From NCBI RefSeq assembly GCF_021647475.1, contig NZ_JAKIUR010000004.1, forward strand, positions 1 to 64,000: 64,000 nucleotides of DNA, in the 5' to 3' direction. Each line of letters begins with the position of its first letter. The first letter of the stretch is position 1. The stretch comes from Lutibacter sp. (GTDB taxonomy: Bacteria; Bacteroidota; Bacteroidia; Flavobacteriales; Flavobacteriaceae). The notes below the pieces were generated by a model. The model was not told the DNA's origin. It searched no databases and saw nothing but the letters and a program-made list of their open reading frames with translations. This document shows positions 26,688-35,614 of the stretch, piece after piece. A program made the translations under genes and the position numbers.

Positions 26688-28481
26688 ATGGCAACAATAA
26701 AAGGAGGAGAATTCCTAATCAAAGAAATTAAATCTGAAGATATTTTTGTATCTGAAGAATTTAATGAAGAACAAAAAATGATGAAAGAGGCTGTTCAAGA
26801 TTTTATAAATCGTGAAGTTTGGCCTTTGAAAGAGAGATTTGAAAGTAAAGATTACGCTTTAACTGAAGAAGTGATGCGTAAAGCTGGTGAAATGGGATTT
26901 TTAGGAGTTTCTATCCCTGAAGAATATGGTGGAATTGGAATGGGATTTGTTTCAACAATGCTAGTAACTGATTATATATCAGCTGCAACAGGATCTTTAG
27001 GAACTGCTTTTGGTGCACATACCGGAATTGGTACTATGCCAATTTTCTTATATGGAACTGAAGAGCAAAAACAAAAATATTTACCCGCCTTAACTTCTGG
27101 AGAAAAATTTGGTGCATATTGTTTAACCGAACCTAGTGCAGGTAGTGATGCAAATTCAGGTAAAACAACTGCAGAACTTACTGAAGATGGTAAACATTAC
27201 AAAATTAACGGACAAAAAATGTGGATTTCAAATGCTGGTTTTGCTGAGATTTTTATTGTTTTTGGACGTATAGAAGATGATAAAAATATCACTGCATTTA
27301 TTTTAGAGTTTGACAAAAACAATCCTAATGGCGTTACACTTGGTGAAGAAGAACACAAACTAGGAATTGTTTCATCTTCAACTCGTCAGGTATTTTTTAA
27401 TGATACATTAATCCCTGTTGAAAACATGTTAGCCAAACGTGGTCAAGGATTTAAAATTGCATTAAACTCTCTAAATGTTGGTCGTATAAAATTAGGAGCG
27501 GCTTGTTTAGACGCAAGTAGAAGAATTATTACGGAATCTGTTAAATATGGAAACGAACGTAAACAATTTAAAACTGCCATTTCTAATTTTGGTGCTATCC
27601 AAAAAAAATATGCTGAAATGAGTGCAAAAACATTTGCCTTAGATGCTGGTTCTTACAGAGCTGCAAAAGACATTCAAAATATGATTGACTCCTTATTAGC
27701 CGATGGCAAATCGCACCAAGATGCAGAATTAACTGCTTTTAGTGAATATGCTATTGAGTGTGCTATCATTAAGGTTTATGGTTCAGAAGTTTCTCAATAT
27801 GTATCTGATGAAGGTATCCAAATATTTGGCGGAATGGGATTCTCAAAAGATATGCCAATGGAAAGTGCTTGGAGAGATGCTCGTATTACCAGAATTTATG
27901 AAGGTACAAATGAAATTAATCGTTTATTAACCGTTGGAATGTTGCTAAAAAAAGCAATGAAAGGTAAAATTGATTTAATAACACCTGCTATGGAAGTTGG
28001 CAATAGTTTACTTGGAATTCCTTCTTTTGATACGCCCGATTTTTCTGAAACATTATCAGAAGAAAAAGCAATGATATCAAAATTGAAAAAAGCTTTTTTA
28101 ATGATTTCAGGAAAAGCAGTACAAAAATATGGTGCAGACTTAGACAACCATCAGCAATTAATTTTAGCTGCTGCTGAAATAATGATTGAAATTTATATGG
28201 CTGAATCTACCATTTTAAAAGCTGAAAAAATTATCAATTTAACTTCTGAAAAAGAAGCTGAAAGTCAAATTGCAATGGCTAAATTAAATTTATACAACGC
28301 CGTTGAAAAAATAAATAGTTTTGGTAAAGAAGCTATTTTCTATTTTGCTGAAGGAGATGAGCAAAGAATGATGCTTATGGGATTGAAACGCTTTACTAAA
28401 TATGTAAATAACCCTAACCCTATTGCACTTAGAAAAGTAATTGCAGAAAAAATTATAGCTGAAAATAGTTATTGTTTTTAA
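26688..28481 (+). CDS. Acyl-CoA dehydrogenase family protein
   Basis: This 597-aa flavoenzyme performs the first step of beta-oxidation. Seen motifs are the FAD/substrate segment FGAYCLTEPSAGSDANSGKT, MWISNAGFAEIFIVFGR, the C-terminal RITRIYEGTNEINRLL region (where the catalytic Glu lies in most family members) and GIQIFGGMGFSKDMPMESAWRD. A C-terminal extension of about 150 residues beyond the core resembles VLCAD-type enzymes. It is the last gene of the operon (marR, fadB-like, four-helix bundle, thiolase, this gene) and is followed by a terminator-like hairpin. Confidence 0.9.
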   Translation: MATIKGGEFLIKEIKSEDIFVSEEFNEEQKMMKEAVQDFINREVWPLKERFESKDYALTEEVMRKAGEMGFLGVSIPEEYGGIGMGFVSTMLVTDYISAATGSLGTAFGAHTGIGTMPIFLYGTEEQKQKYLPALTSGEKFGAYCLTEPSAGSDANSGKTTAELTEDGKHYKINGQKMWISNAGFAEIFIVFGRIEDDKNITAFILEFDKNNPNGVTLGEEEHKLGIVSSSTRQVFFNDTLIPVENMLAKRGQGFKIALNSLNVGRIKLGAACLDASRRIITESVKYGNERKQFKTAISNFGAIQKKYAEMSAKTFALDAGSYRAAKDIQNMIDSLLADGKSHQDAELTAFSEYAIECAIIKVYGSEVSQYVSDEGIQIFGGMGFSKDMPMESAWRDARITRIYEGTNEINRLLTVGMLLKKAMKGKIDLITPAMEVGNSLLGIPSFDTPDFSETLSEEKAMISKLKKAFLMISGKAVQKYGADLDNHQQLILAAAEIMIEIYMAESTILKAEKIINLTSEKEAESQIAMAKLNLYNAVEKINSFGKEAIFYFAEGDEQRMMLMGLKRFTKYVNNPNPIALRKVIAEKIIAENSYCF

Positions 28482-28505
28482 TTAAATCTTAAATTTTTAA
28501 ATAAA

Positions 28506-28540
28506 AAGTTGTCATTTAGTTATGATAGCTTTTTTATTTT
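28506..28540 (+). terminator. Rho-independent terminator after the beta-oxidation operon
   Basis: Arms AAGTTGTCAT (28506-28515) and ATGATAGCTT (28522-28531) pair over ten positions, two of them G-U, around a 6-nt loop. A T-rich tract follows. It lies 25 bp after the acyl-CoA dehydrogenase stop. Confidence 0.65.
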
Positions 28541-28617
28541 AATTTATTTTGTATTTTTAAGGTAGTACAAACATTAACAAAGTTAACCTCAAAGTTTATA
28601 ACTTTAATTCTATAAAT

Positions 28618-29034
28618 ATGTCAAAAAATGCAGGAGTTTGGATAGATACAAAAAGAGCAATTATTATTACTGTAATTGAAAATAAACCTACTACTAGTAA
28701 AACTATTGAATCAACCATTGAAACACGGGTACGAATTCAAGGTGAAACTAAAAAATTTGGAAGATTTGGAAACCAATACCTTACTTTAGAGAAAAAACGT
28801 AGAAATAGACGAGATGAACAAATTTCTACATTTTTTAAAAACATCTTAAAAGAACTAACTCTTTATGATAAATTTGTTGTTTTTGGACCTTCAAAAATGA
28901 AAAATCTACTAGAAAAAGAAATTTTTTTAAGCCCAAAATTACTGCCTAAATTTAAAGGTATTCATACTTCCGATAAACTTACTAAAAATCAAAAAGTGGC
29001 TTGGGTTTTAGATTATTTTAAAGCTAACGCTTAA
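28618..29034 (+). CDS. Small protein resembling bacterial eRF1-like (baeRF/'translational machinery') proteins
   Basis: The 138-aa protein begins MSKNAGVWIDTKRAIIITVI, the 'WID-K-A' opening seen in small bacterial eRF1-domain-like proteins. It has a very basic middle (EKKRRNRRDEQ) and a Rossmann-like second half (LYDKFVVFGPSKMKNLLEKE, then KVAWVLDYFKANA). There is no membrane segment. A ribosome- or RNA-related role is only an inference from this weak resemblance. It is monocistronic and its 3' end overlaps the convergent DUF2851 gene by 11 bp. Confidence 0.45.
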   Translation: MSKNAGVWIDTKRAIIITVIENKPTTSKTIESTIETRVRIQGETKKFGRFGNQYLTLEKKRRNRRDEQISTFFKNILKELTLYDKFVVFGPSKMKNLLEKEIFLSPKLLPKFKGIHTSDKLTKNQKVAWVLDYFKANA

Positions 29035-30295
29035 GTATTTCTTTTCCAATTGCACATTGTAAACATAATTTATTATTACAATAATTATTTTTTAACTGCA
29101 ATAAAGCTTGAGTTTGAAAGGCGTTTTCACTAGTAAATTTTAACGATTCAAAATTTGATATTATCTTGTTTTTTTCTGGTTTAATTTCACCTAATAAATT
29201 AAATAATTCATCAAACTCAATATTGCCTAAAGTTTTTAAATAAGTGAATTTTAAAGGAATAATAGTATTAATCAACAATAAATCTATAAAAGATTTGGTT
29301 AACTTTTTTACACTTTTTTTAGAGGTAGCCTCAAAAGTATAATGAGTTTCCCAAAATATTGAAGTTTGAACTAAAAATAATTTATAATAATCTTCCAAAA
29401 CAGTTGCTTCCATAATTTTAGAAAACATATTTTGTTGTTTTGAAAATAACATAGCCAACTGAGATAAACGAATTGTAGGAAAATTTGCTGGGCGTAACCT
29501 AAAAAATTGCATTGAATTTTTTATAAGAGGTGATAATCTAAATTTATGAGATAAATACTGGTATTCCTTTTGTAAATTTCTAAAATAAGTAGCTTCTTTA
29601 ATTCCCGTTAACAAACCTGCCTGTCCAAAAAAGAAAGCTTCCATTTCAAAAGGGTGCTCTCCTACTTTCCTAACTATTGAAAAATCAAATGAAGTCGCAA
29701 ATTGTAAAAACGCATCACCATTAACTTTTAATCCAAAGTTTTTTGCCAACAAAATAAATAAAGTTGCTTCCCAATCTGAATTTGTGCTTTTTAAAATCTT
29801 ATTAATAAAAATCGATTTTGCTTCTAATCGATCTAAATACAATCGTTCTATCCAATTTTTTTTAGTAAAATCATCAATATACTTTAATTCATTTTCACAA
29901 TTAATCCATTTCTTATTAGAATTAAAAAGAACTCTATAATTTATAACCAATTTATTATCAATACTATTTTTCAACACTAAAGTTTCAATACTTTCATTAG
30001 TATTTCTAAAAACAGCTATGTCATGTTCCCAAACCACATGTAGAATTACCGCATCATAATTGCTGTCTTTTTGGTGATGATGAGCATACCAATCTGACGA
30101 TAAAACATGAATTTCTACATTTCCTGACCAAAGTTGATTATCTAAAACAATTTTAGCATTTAAAAAATCTGGTCCCGAATTATAATTATGCGTTCCTGTA
30201 GAAATAATTTCTATTTTTTTTCCGCTAGCAGTTATCAAGTTATTCGTTGAAAATAATTTTAGTTTCCAAATAAAGTGCAATAAATTTTCTTTCAT
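29024..30295 (-). CDS. DUF2851 family protein
   Basis: This 423-aa soluble protein matches DUF2851: MKENLLHFIWKLKLFSTNNL, GTHNYNSGPDFLNAKI, LWSGNVEIHVLSSDWYAHHH, YDAVILHVVWEHD and the C-terminal Cys group NNYCNNKLCLQCAIGKEIL. The family is widespread in Bacteroidota; the function is unknown. The His-rich motif (YAHHHQKD) and C-terminal cysteines could bind metal. Transcribed on its own, divergently from the nitroreductase gene. Confidence 0.85.
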   Translation of the reverse strand: MKENLLHFIWKLKLFSTNNLITASGKKIEIISTGTHNYNSGPDFLNAKIVLDNQLWSGNVEIHVLSSDWYAHHHQKDSNYDAVILHVVWEHDIAVFRNTNESIETLVLKNSIDNKLVINYRVLFNSNKKWINCENELKYIDDFTKKNWIERLYLDRLEAKSIFINKILKSTNSDWEATLFILLAKNFGLKVNGDAFLQFATSFDFSIVRKVGEHPFEMEAFFFGQAGLLTGIKEATYFRNLQKEYQYLSHKFRLSPLIKNSMQFFRLRPANFPTIRLSQLAMLFSKQQNMFSKIMEATVLEDYYKLFLVQTSIFWETHYTFEATSKKSVKKLTKSFIDLLLINTIIPLKFTYLKTLGNIEFDELFNLLGEIKPEKNKIISNFESLKFTSENAFQTQALLQLKNNYCNNKLCLQCAIGKEILKR

Positions 30296-30382
30296 AGCTA
30301 TAAATACTTCGGTAAGGTAAAAATTAACTTTTAGTTATAAAAATTGAAAGCTTTTTTTAACTATTTTTAACCAAAATTAACT

Positions 30383-30390
30383 TAATTTTG
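30383..30390 (+). promoter_or_regulatory. Putative -7 promoter element upstream of the nitroreductase gene
   Basis: TAATTTTG matches TAnnTTTG and ends 20 bp before the ATG at 30411, a typical leader length. No convincing -33 TTG is at the right spacing. Confidence 0.45.
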
Positions 30391-30410
30391 TAGTTAATAA
30401 TATACCATAT

Positions 30411-31043
30411 ATGAACATTATTGATTGCTTAAATTGGCGTTATGCCACCAAAAAATTTGATAGCTCAAAAAAACTTTCTACACAACAACTAGATACTTTA
30501 AAACAAGCGTTTAATTTAACGGCTACTTCTTTTGGCTTGCAACCTATTAAATTAATAATTGTTAGCAACCAAGAATTAAAAGAAAAGATGATCCCCCTAT
30601 GTTATTACCAAGAACAGATTGCACAAGCATCCCATGTTTTAGCAATTTGTATTGAAAAAAATACTTCAGAAGATGATATAAATGCCTATTTTGATTTAGA
30701 AAAACAAATTAGAGGTACTAAAGAAGAAGTAATTTCAAAGTTTAGAAGTCAGCTAATTGATATGTACAAAAACAAATCTCTTGAAGAAATTGAACAATCA
30801 GCAATTTATCAAACGTATATTGTACTTGGTAATTTAATGACGGTTTGTGCTATTGAAAAAATTGATGCATGCCCAATGGAAGGATTTATTCCTAAAAAGA
30901 TTGATGAACTTTTAAATTTATCAGAAAAAAATCTGAAATCAGTTTTATTATTACCCGTTGGCTTTAGAGCAAATGATGATATTATGAACGGACTTAAAAA
31001 AGTACGAAAACCATTAAACAAAACTATTATAGAAATAAGTTAA
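30411..31043 (+). CDS. Nitroreductase-family NAD(P)H-dependent oxidoreductase
   Basis: The 210-aa flavoprotein matches NfsB-like enzymes that reduce nitro compounds, quinones or flavins with NAD(P)H and FMN. Motifs are LNWRYATKKFDSSKKLS (N-terminal FMN-phosphate contact), ATSFGLQPIKLIIV and the C-terminal PMEGFIPKKIDELL with later LLPVGFRANDD. The substrate is undefined. It is followed 21 bp later by the dipeptidase gene and may be co-transcribed with it. Confidence 0.85.
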   Translation: MNIIDCLNWRYATKKFDSSKKLSTQQLDTLKQAFNLTATSFGLQPIKLIIVSNQELKEKMIPLCYYQEQIAQASHVLAICIEKNTSEDDINAYFDLEKQIRGTKEEVISKFRSQLIDMYKNKSLEEIEQSAIYQTYIVLGNLMTVCAIEKIDACPMEGFIPKKIDELLNLSEKNLKSVLLLPVGFRANDDIMNGLKKVRKPLNKTIIEIS

Positions 31044-31064
31044 TATACTTAAACAAACATAATT

Positions 31065-32522
31065 ATGAGTGAAGAAGTAAGAGCCTTAGAACCAAAAACA
31101 TTATGGAATAATTTTTCCGATTTAAATGCGGTTCCAAGAGGTTCAAAAAAAGAAGAAAGAGTTCGACAATTTATGGTCGATTTTGGCAATAAGTTAAATT
31201 TAGAAACTATTGTTGATCCAATAGGAAATGTTATTATAAAAAAGCCTGCTTCCAAAGGAATGGAAAACCGTAAACCTGTGGTGTTACAAGGACACTTAGA
31301 TATGGTTCACCAAAAAAATTCAGATTCAGATTTTAATTTTGATACTGATGGTATTAAAATGAAAGTTGATGGCGATTGGGTACGTGCTGAAGGAACTACC
31401 TTAGGAGCGGATAATGGTTTAGGAGTTGCTGCTATTATGAGTGTTTTGGAATCTAAAGAAGTTCTACATCCTGCTCTTGAAGCACTATTTACCATAGATG
31501 AAGAAACTGGTATGACAGGTGCTATGGGATTAGAAGCTGGCTATTTAAATGGTGAAATTTTATTAAACCTAGATACCGAAGAAGATGACGAAATTGATAT
31601 AGGTTGTGCTGGTGGCATTGATATTACTGTTGAAAGTGATTATCATAAAGTAAGTGCTCCTGTAAATAGCATTGGTTATTCTATTTCTGTAACAGGTTTA
31701 AATGGTGGACATTCTGGTATGGATATTCATAAAGGATTAGGTAATGCTAATAAAATTATGAATCGTGTTTTATATGGTATTCAAGATATGATGCGTATAT
31801 CAGAAATAAACGGCGGTAGTTTACGTAATGCAATTCCAAGAGAAAGTTTTGCGAAATTAGCTGTTTATCACGCTTCAAAATCTAGCTTTTTAAAAACTAT
31901 AAAAAAAGTTACTAAAGAAATAAAAAAGGAATTAAAAACAGTTGACCCAAATTTAACCATTGAAGTTACCGAAATTGAAACACCTAAAAGAGTAATGACT
32001 TTAATCAGTCAAAATACATTAATTGCTGCAATTTATGCTGCTCACAATGGCGTTTATAGAATGAGTAATGATATGGAAGATTTAGTTGAAACTTCAAACA
32101 ACGTGGCTCGTGTTACTGTAAAAGATGGTAATATTACTATTTTATGCTTAACAAGATCTTCAGTAGAAACTTCAAAATTTGATTTAGCAAATGCGTTAAA
32201 ATCTACGTTTGAGTTAGCAGGCTATAAAGTTTCTTTAGCAGGTTCATATCCTGGATGGAAACCAAATGTTAATTCACCTATTTTAGAAATTTTATCTAAA
32301 ACCTATGAAAAATTATTTAATAGCAAACCAAGTGTGGTTGCTTGCCATGCTGGTTTAGAATGTGGAATTTTAGGTACAAATTACCCTGAAATGGATATGA
32401 TTTCTTTTGGTCCAACCATACAAGGTGCTCACTCACCTGACGAAAAAGCCAACATAAAATCTTCACAAAAATTTTGGAAATTTTTATTAACAATTTTAGA
32501 AAATATTCCTTTCAAAAATTAA
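31065..32522 (+). CDS. pepD: Aminoacyl-histidine dipeptidase (cytosol non-specific dipeptidase)
   Basis: The 485-aa protein is a PepD-type M20 zinc peptidase that hydrolyses dipeptides in the cytoplasm. Metal-site residues are visible: His77 and Asp79 in LQGHLDMVH, Asp in LGADNGLG, the Glu pair in TIDEETGMTG, and a C-terminal His in GAHSPDE. NGGHSGMDIHKG lies in the dimerisation/lid domain. Length is typical. A strong terminator follows. Confidence 0.92.
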   Translation: MSEEVRALEPKTLWNNFSDLNAVPRGSKKEERVRQFMVDFGNKLNLETIVDPIGNVIIKKPASKGMENRKPVVLQGHLDMVHQKNSDSDFNFDTDGIKMKVDGDWVRAEGTTLGADNGLGVAAIMSVLESKEVLHPALEALFTIDEETGMTGAMGLEAGYLNGEILLNLDTEEDDEIDIGCAGGIDITVESDYHKVSAPVNSIGYSISVTGLNGGHSGMDIHKGLGNANKIMNRVLYGIQDMMRISEINGGSLRNAIPRESFAKLAVYHASKSSFLKTIKKVTKEIKKELKTVDPNLTIEVTEIETPKRVMTLISQNTLIAAIYAAHNGVYRMSNDMEDLVETSNNVARVTVKDGNITILCLTRSSVETSKFDLANALKSTFELAGYKVSLAGSYPGWKPNVNSPILEILSKTYEKLFNSKPSVVACHAGLECGILGTNYPEMDMISFGPTIQGAHSPDEKANIKSSQKFWKFLLTILENIPFKN

Positions 32523-32531
32523 CACAAAGTC

Positions 32532-32561
32532 AAAGAGGTTGAGCTTTCAACCTCTTTTTTA
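32532..32561 (+). terminator. Rho-independent terminator after pepD
   Basis: A perfect 11-bp stem (AAAGAGGTTGA at 32532-32542, TCAACCTCTTT at 32547-32557) with a 4-nt loop is followed by a T tract. It separates pepD from the parA gene cluster. Confidence 0.85.
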
Positions 32562-32646
32562 TTTTTAAGGGTATGTTAACATTATTATCTTTTAAAAACG
32601 GCAAATAATTGTATTTTTACATCTTAAAAATAATTCAGTTTATTTA

Positions 32647-33411
32647 ATGGGAAAAATAATTGCAATTGCCAATCAAAAAGGTGGTGTAGGTAAAACCACA
32701 ACTACAGTAAATTTAGCTGCTGCTTTAGGCGTTTTAGAAAAAAAAGTGCTATTAATTGATGCCGATCCTCAAGCCAATGCTTCATCAGCTCTTGGTATTA
32801 ATGTTGAAGAAGTTGAATTAGGAAGCTATCAATTATTAGAGCATGCTATTTCAGCATCGGAAGCTATTACATCAACAAGTTCCCCAAATGTTTCTATTAT
32901 TCCTGCACATATCGATTTAGTAGCTATTGAAATTGAATTGGTTGACAAAAATAATAGAGAATATATGTTAAGGGAATCGTTACAAGAAATTAAAAACGAT
33001 TATGATTATATTTTAATTGATTGTGCACCTTCTCTAGGTTTAATAACATTAAATGCCTTGGTAGCTGCCGACTCTGTAATTATTCCCATACAATGTGAAT
33101 ATTTTGCTTTAGAAGGATTAGGGAAATTGCTAAATACCATAAAAAGCATTCAAAACATTCATAACGCAGAATTAGATATTGAAGGATTATTATTAACCAT
33201 GTACGATTCTCGTTTACGATTATCAAATCAGGTAGTAGAGGAAGTAAAAAAACATTTTCAAAATATGGTATTTAAAACCATTATTCAACGGAATGTTAGA
33301 TTAAGTGAAGCCCCAAGTTACGGTGAAAGTATTATTGCCTATGATGCTACAAGTAAAGGTGCCGTAAATTATATTAACTTAGCCAACGAAATATTAAAAA
33401 ATAATAAATAA
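32647..33411 (+). CDS. parA: ParA-family chromosome partitioning ATPase
   Basis: The 254-aa protein has the deviant Walker A KGGVGKTT (Lys11 and Lys16) and the Walker B-like YDYILIDCAPSLG and DADPQANASSALGI segments. The short N-terminus (no HTH) matches the chromosomal Soj type. ParA dimerises on ATP, binds DNA non-specifically and moves ParB-parS complexes. It is followed 1 nt later by parB; no clear parS site was recognised. The run continues as DUF5683-dapB-lepB. Confidence 0.93.
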   Translation: MGKIIAIANQKGGVGKTTTTVNLAAALGVLEKKVLLIDADPQANASSALGINVEEVELGSYQLLEHAISASEAITSTSSPNVSIIPAHIDLVAIEIELVDKNNREYMLRESLQEIKNDYDYILIDCAPSLGLITLNALVAADSVIIPIQCEYFALEGLGKLLNTIKSIQNIHNAELDIEGLLLTMYDSRLRLSNQVVEEVKKHFQNMVFKTIIQRNVRLSEAPSYGESIIAYDATSKGAVNYINLANEILKNNK

Positions 33412-33412
33412 T

Positions 33413-34312
33413 ATGGCAAAAGCAACTAAAAAACAAGCATTAGGAAGAGGATTATCTGCTTTATTAAACGATTCTTCCACTGCTATAAATTCTGCAAGTG
33501 ATAAAAATGCCGATAAAGTTGTTGGAAATATTATTGAAATTGATTTAGATAATATTGAAGTAAATCCTTATCAACCAAGAACTCATTTTAATGAAGAAAC
33601 CTTAAGAGAATTAGCAAGTTCCATTAAAGAATTAGGAGTCATTCAACCTATTACTTTACGGAAAACTAAAAATAACACCTTTCAATTAGTTTCAGGTGAA
33701 CGCCGTTTAAGAGCTTCTAAGTTAATAGGTAACACAACCATCCCAGCTTATATTAGACTGGCAAATGACCAAGAAATGCTAGAAATGGCGTTGGTTGAAA
33801 ATATACAACGAAAAGATTTAGACCCTATTGAAGTTGCTTTAACCTACCAACGTTTAATTGAAGAAATTGATTTAACTCAAGAAGAAATGAGTAAACGTGT
33901 TGGTAAAAAGCGTTCAACCATTAGCAATTATTTACGTTTACTAAAATTAGATCCAATTATTCAAACCGGTATGCGTGACGGATTTTTATCTATGGGACAC
34001 GGGAGAGCACTTATAAATATTGAAAATATTGGAGAACAATTAACCATTTATGAAAAAATAATTCAACAAAAATTATCTGTTCGTCAAACCGAAGAATTAG
34101 TAAAAAGTTTAAAAGAAGGAAACCAACCTCAGCAAAAAACGGTAAATACAAAACCCGAAATTCCAAAATTTGTTTCCAAAGGGTTAAAAACCATAAGTGA
34201 TTATTTTGGACATAAAATTGATGTAAAATTAGCTGGAAAAAACAAAGGGAAAATTATTATCCCCTTTCATTCCGAAGAAGATTTTAATCGAATAAAAAAA
34301 CTATTACAATAG
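33413..34312 (+). CDS. parB: ParB-family chromosome partitioning protein
   Basis: The 299-aa protein has the N-terminal ParA-interacting start (KKQALGRGLSALL), the ParB/Srx nucleotide-binding domain (IEVNPYQPRTHFNEE; LVSGERRLRASKLIG with the GERR motif), an HTH (LTQEEMSKRVGKKRSTISNYLRLL, quoted in part: SKRVGKKRSTISNYLRLL) and a C-terminal dimer domain. ParB spreads from parS sites as a CTP-dependent clamp. Its TAG stop overlaps the GTG start of the next gene. Confidence 0.93.
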   Translation: MAKATKKQALGRGLSALLNDSSTAINSASDKNADKVVGNIIEIDLDNIEVNPYQPRTHFNEETLRELASSIKELGVIQPITLRKTKNNTFQLVSGERRLRASKLIGNTTIPAYIRLANDQEMLEMALVENIQRKDLDPIEVALTYQRLIEEIDLTQEEMSKRVGKKRSTISNYLRLLKLDPIIQTGMRDGFLSMGHGRALINIENIGEQLTIYEKIIQQKLSVRQTEELVKSLKEGNQPQQKTVNTKPEIPKFVSKGLKTISDYFGHKIDVKLAGKNKGKIIIPFHSEEDFNRIKKLLQ

Positions 34313-34890
34313 TGCAAAATAAGTTCTTTCATATCTTTTTAATTTTAGGTTTGCTTTGCGTATTTCAAAGTTATTCTCAAAAAAAAGGCAACCTTATAAT
34401 AAAAGATACTATTGTAGATAATAATTATAAATATAATCCTTTATCACCTGCGAAAGCAGCTTTTTATTCTGCTATATTACCTGGGCTAGGTCAGGCTTAC
34501 AACAAAAAGTATTGGAAAATTCCTTTTGTATATGCAGCCTTGGGTTCAGGTATCTATTTTTACAGTGCAAATAACACTAATTATAACAGAGTTAGAGAAG
34601 CTTACAAACTTCGAATTTCAGATAAACCAGATGAATTTGATGGTACAAATGGCAATCCTTTTTTATCTAAAGACGCATTAATATCAGCACAAAAATCATA
34701 TAAAAAAGATAGAGATTTATCACTTTTAGTAACGGTTGGTTTATATGTTTTACAAATAGTTGAAGCCAGTACAAATGCACATTTATTGCAGTATAATGTA
34801 GATAATAAGTTAACTGTACACCCAAAATTAATAAAGCATTTCAATTCAAATAAAGCTATTGTTGGAGCTCAAATAAATTTTAACTTTTAA
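34312..34890 (+). CDS. DUF5683 domain-containing exported protein
   Basis: The 192-aa protein starts with GTG, which overlaps the last base of the parB stop codon (TAGTG). It has a signal-type leader (MQNKFFHIFLILGLLCVFQS) and a DUF5683 core: SPAKAAFYSAILPGLGQAYNKKYWKIPFVYA with a second membrane helix (FVYAALGSGIYFYSA), then VGLYVLQIVEASTNAHL. The Gly-rich LPGLGQ stretch is family-typical. Function is unknown. The parAB-DUF5683-dapB-lepB order is a familiar flavobacterial layout. Confidence 0.8.
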   Translation: MQNKFFHIFLILGLLCVFQSYSQKKGNLIIKDTIVDNNYKYNPLSPAKAAFYSAILPGLGQAYNKKYWKIPFVYAALGSGIYFYSANNTNYNRVREAYKLRISDKPDEFDGTNGNPFLSKDALISAQKSYKKDRDLSLLVTVGLYVLQIVEASTNAHLLQYNVDNKLTVHPKLIKHFNSNKAIVGAQINFNF

Positions 34891-34892
34891 CT

Positions 34893-35597
34893 ATGAAAAT
34901 TGCATTACTTGGATACGGAAAAATGGGCAAAATCATTGAAAAAATCGCCTTAGAACGAGGTCATGAAATTATATTAAAAGTGGATAAAGATGATTTAAAT
35001 TACGAGCTTTCTAATACAGATATTGCTATTGATTTTAGCGTTCCAACCGCAGCTTTTAATAATATTAAAAATTGTATAGAGAATAATGTTCCCGTTATAA
35101 GTGGCACCACAGGTTGGTTAAAAGAATATAATGAAATTGTTGATTTCTGTAAACAAAAAAACGGAGCTTTTATTTATGCTAGTAATTTTAGCTTAGGAGT
35201 AAATATCTTCTTTGAATTAAATAAAAATTTAGCCAAAATGATGCAGAATTTAAATCAATACAACGTTGTTTTAGAAGAAATTCATCACACAAAAAAATTA
35301 GATGCTCCAAGTGGAACTGCAATTACTTTGGCTGAAGATATTATAAAAAACTCCGCTAAACAAAGTTGGATATTAAATGTAACAACCAATTCAAATGAAA
35401 TACCAATAGTAGCAAAACGAATTCCAGATGTTCCGGGTACTCATATAGTTTCTTATCAATCAGAAGTTGATACTATAGAAATAAAACATACGGCACATAG
35501 CCGAGAAGGTTTTGCTTTAGGAGCTGTTGTAGCGGCTGAATGGCTTGTAAATAAAAAAGGAGTTTATACAATGAAAGACGTTTTAAACTTAAAATAA
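34893..35597 (+). CDS. dapB: 4-hydroxy-tetrahydrodipicolinate reductase
   Basis: The 234-aa protein is DapB, which reduces hydroxy-tetrahydrodipicolinate with NAD(P)H in lysine and diaminopimelate synthesis. The nucleotide fold (IALLGYGKMGKII), the substrate motif EEIHHTKKLDAPSGTA with catalytic His and Lys, and the GTTGW motif are present. It is shorter than the roughly 270-aa proteobacterial enzyme but normal for Bacteroidota. It begins 2 nt after the DUF5683 gene. Confidence 0.95.
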   Translation: MKIALLGYGKMGKIIEKIALERGHEIILKVDKDDLNYELSNTDIAIDFSVPTAAFNNIKNCIENNVPVISGTTGWLKEYNEIVDFCKQKNGAFIYASNFSLGVNIFFELNKNLAKMMQNLNQYNVVLEEIHHTKKLDAPSGTAITLAEDIIKNSAKQSWILNVTTNSNEIPIVAKRIPDVPGTHIVSYQSEVDTIEIKHTAHSREGFALGAVVAAEWLVNKKGVYTMKDVLNLK

Positions 35598-35614
35598 TAT
35601 TTAAATTACCAATT

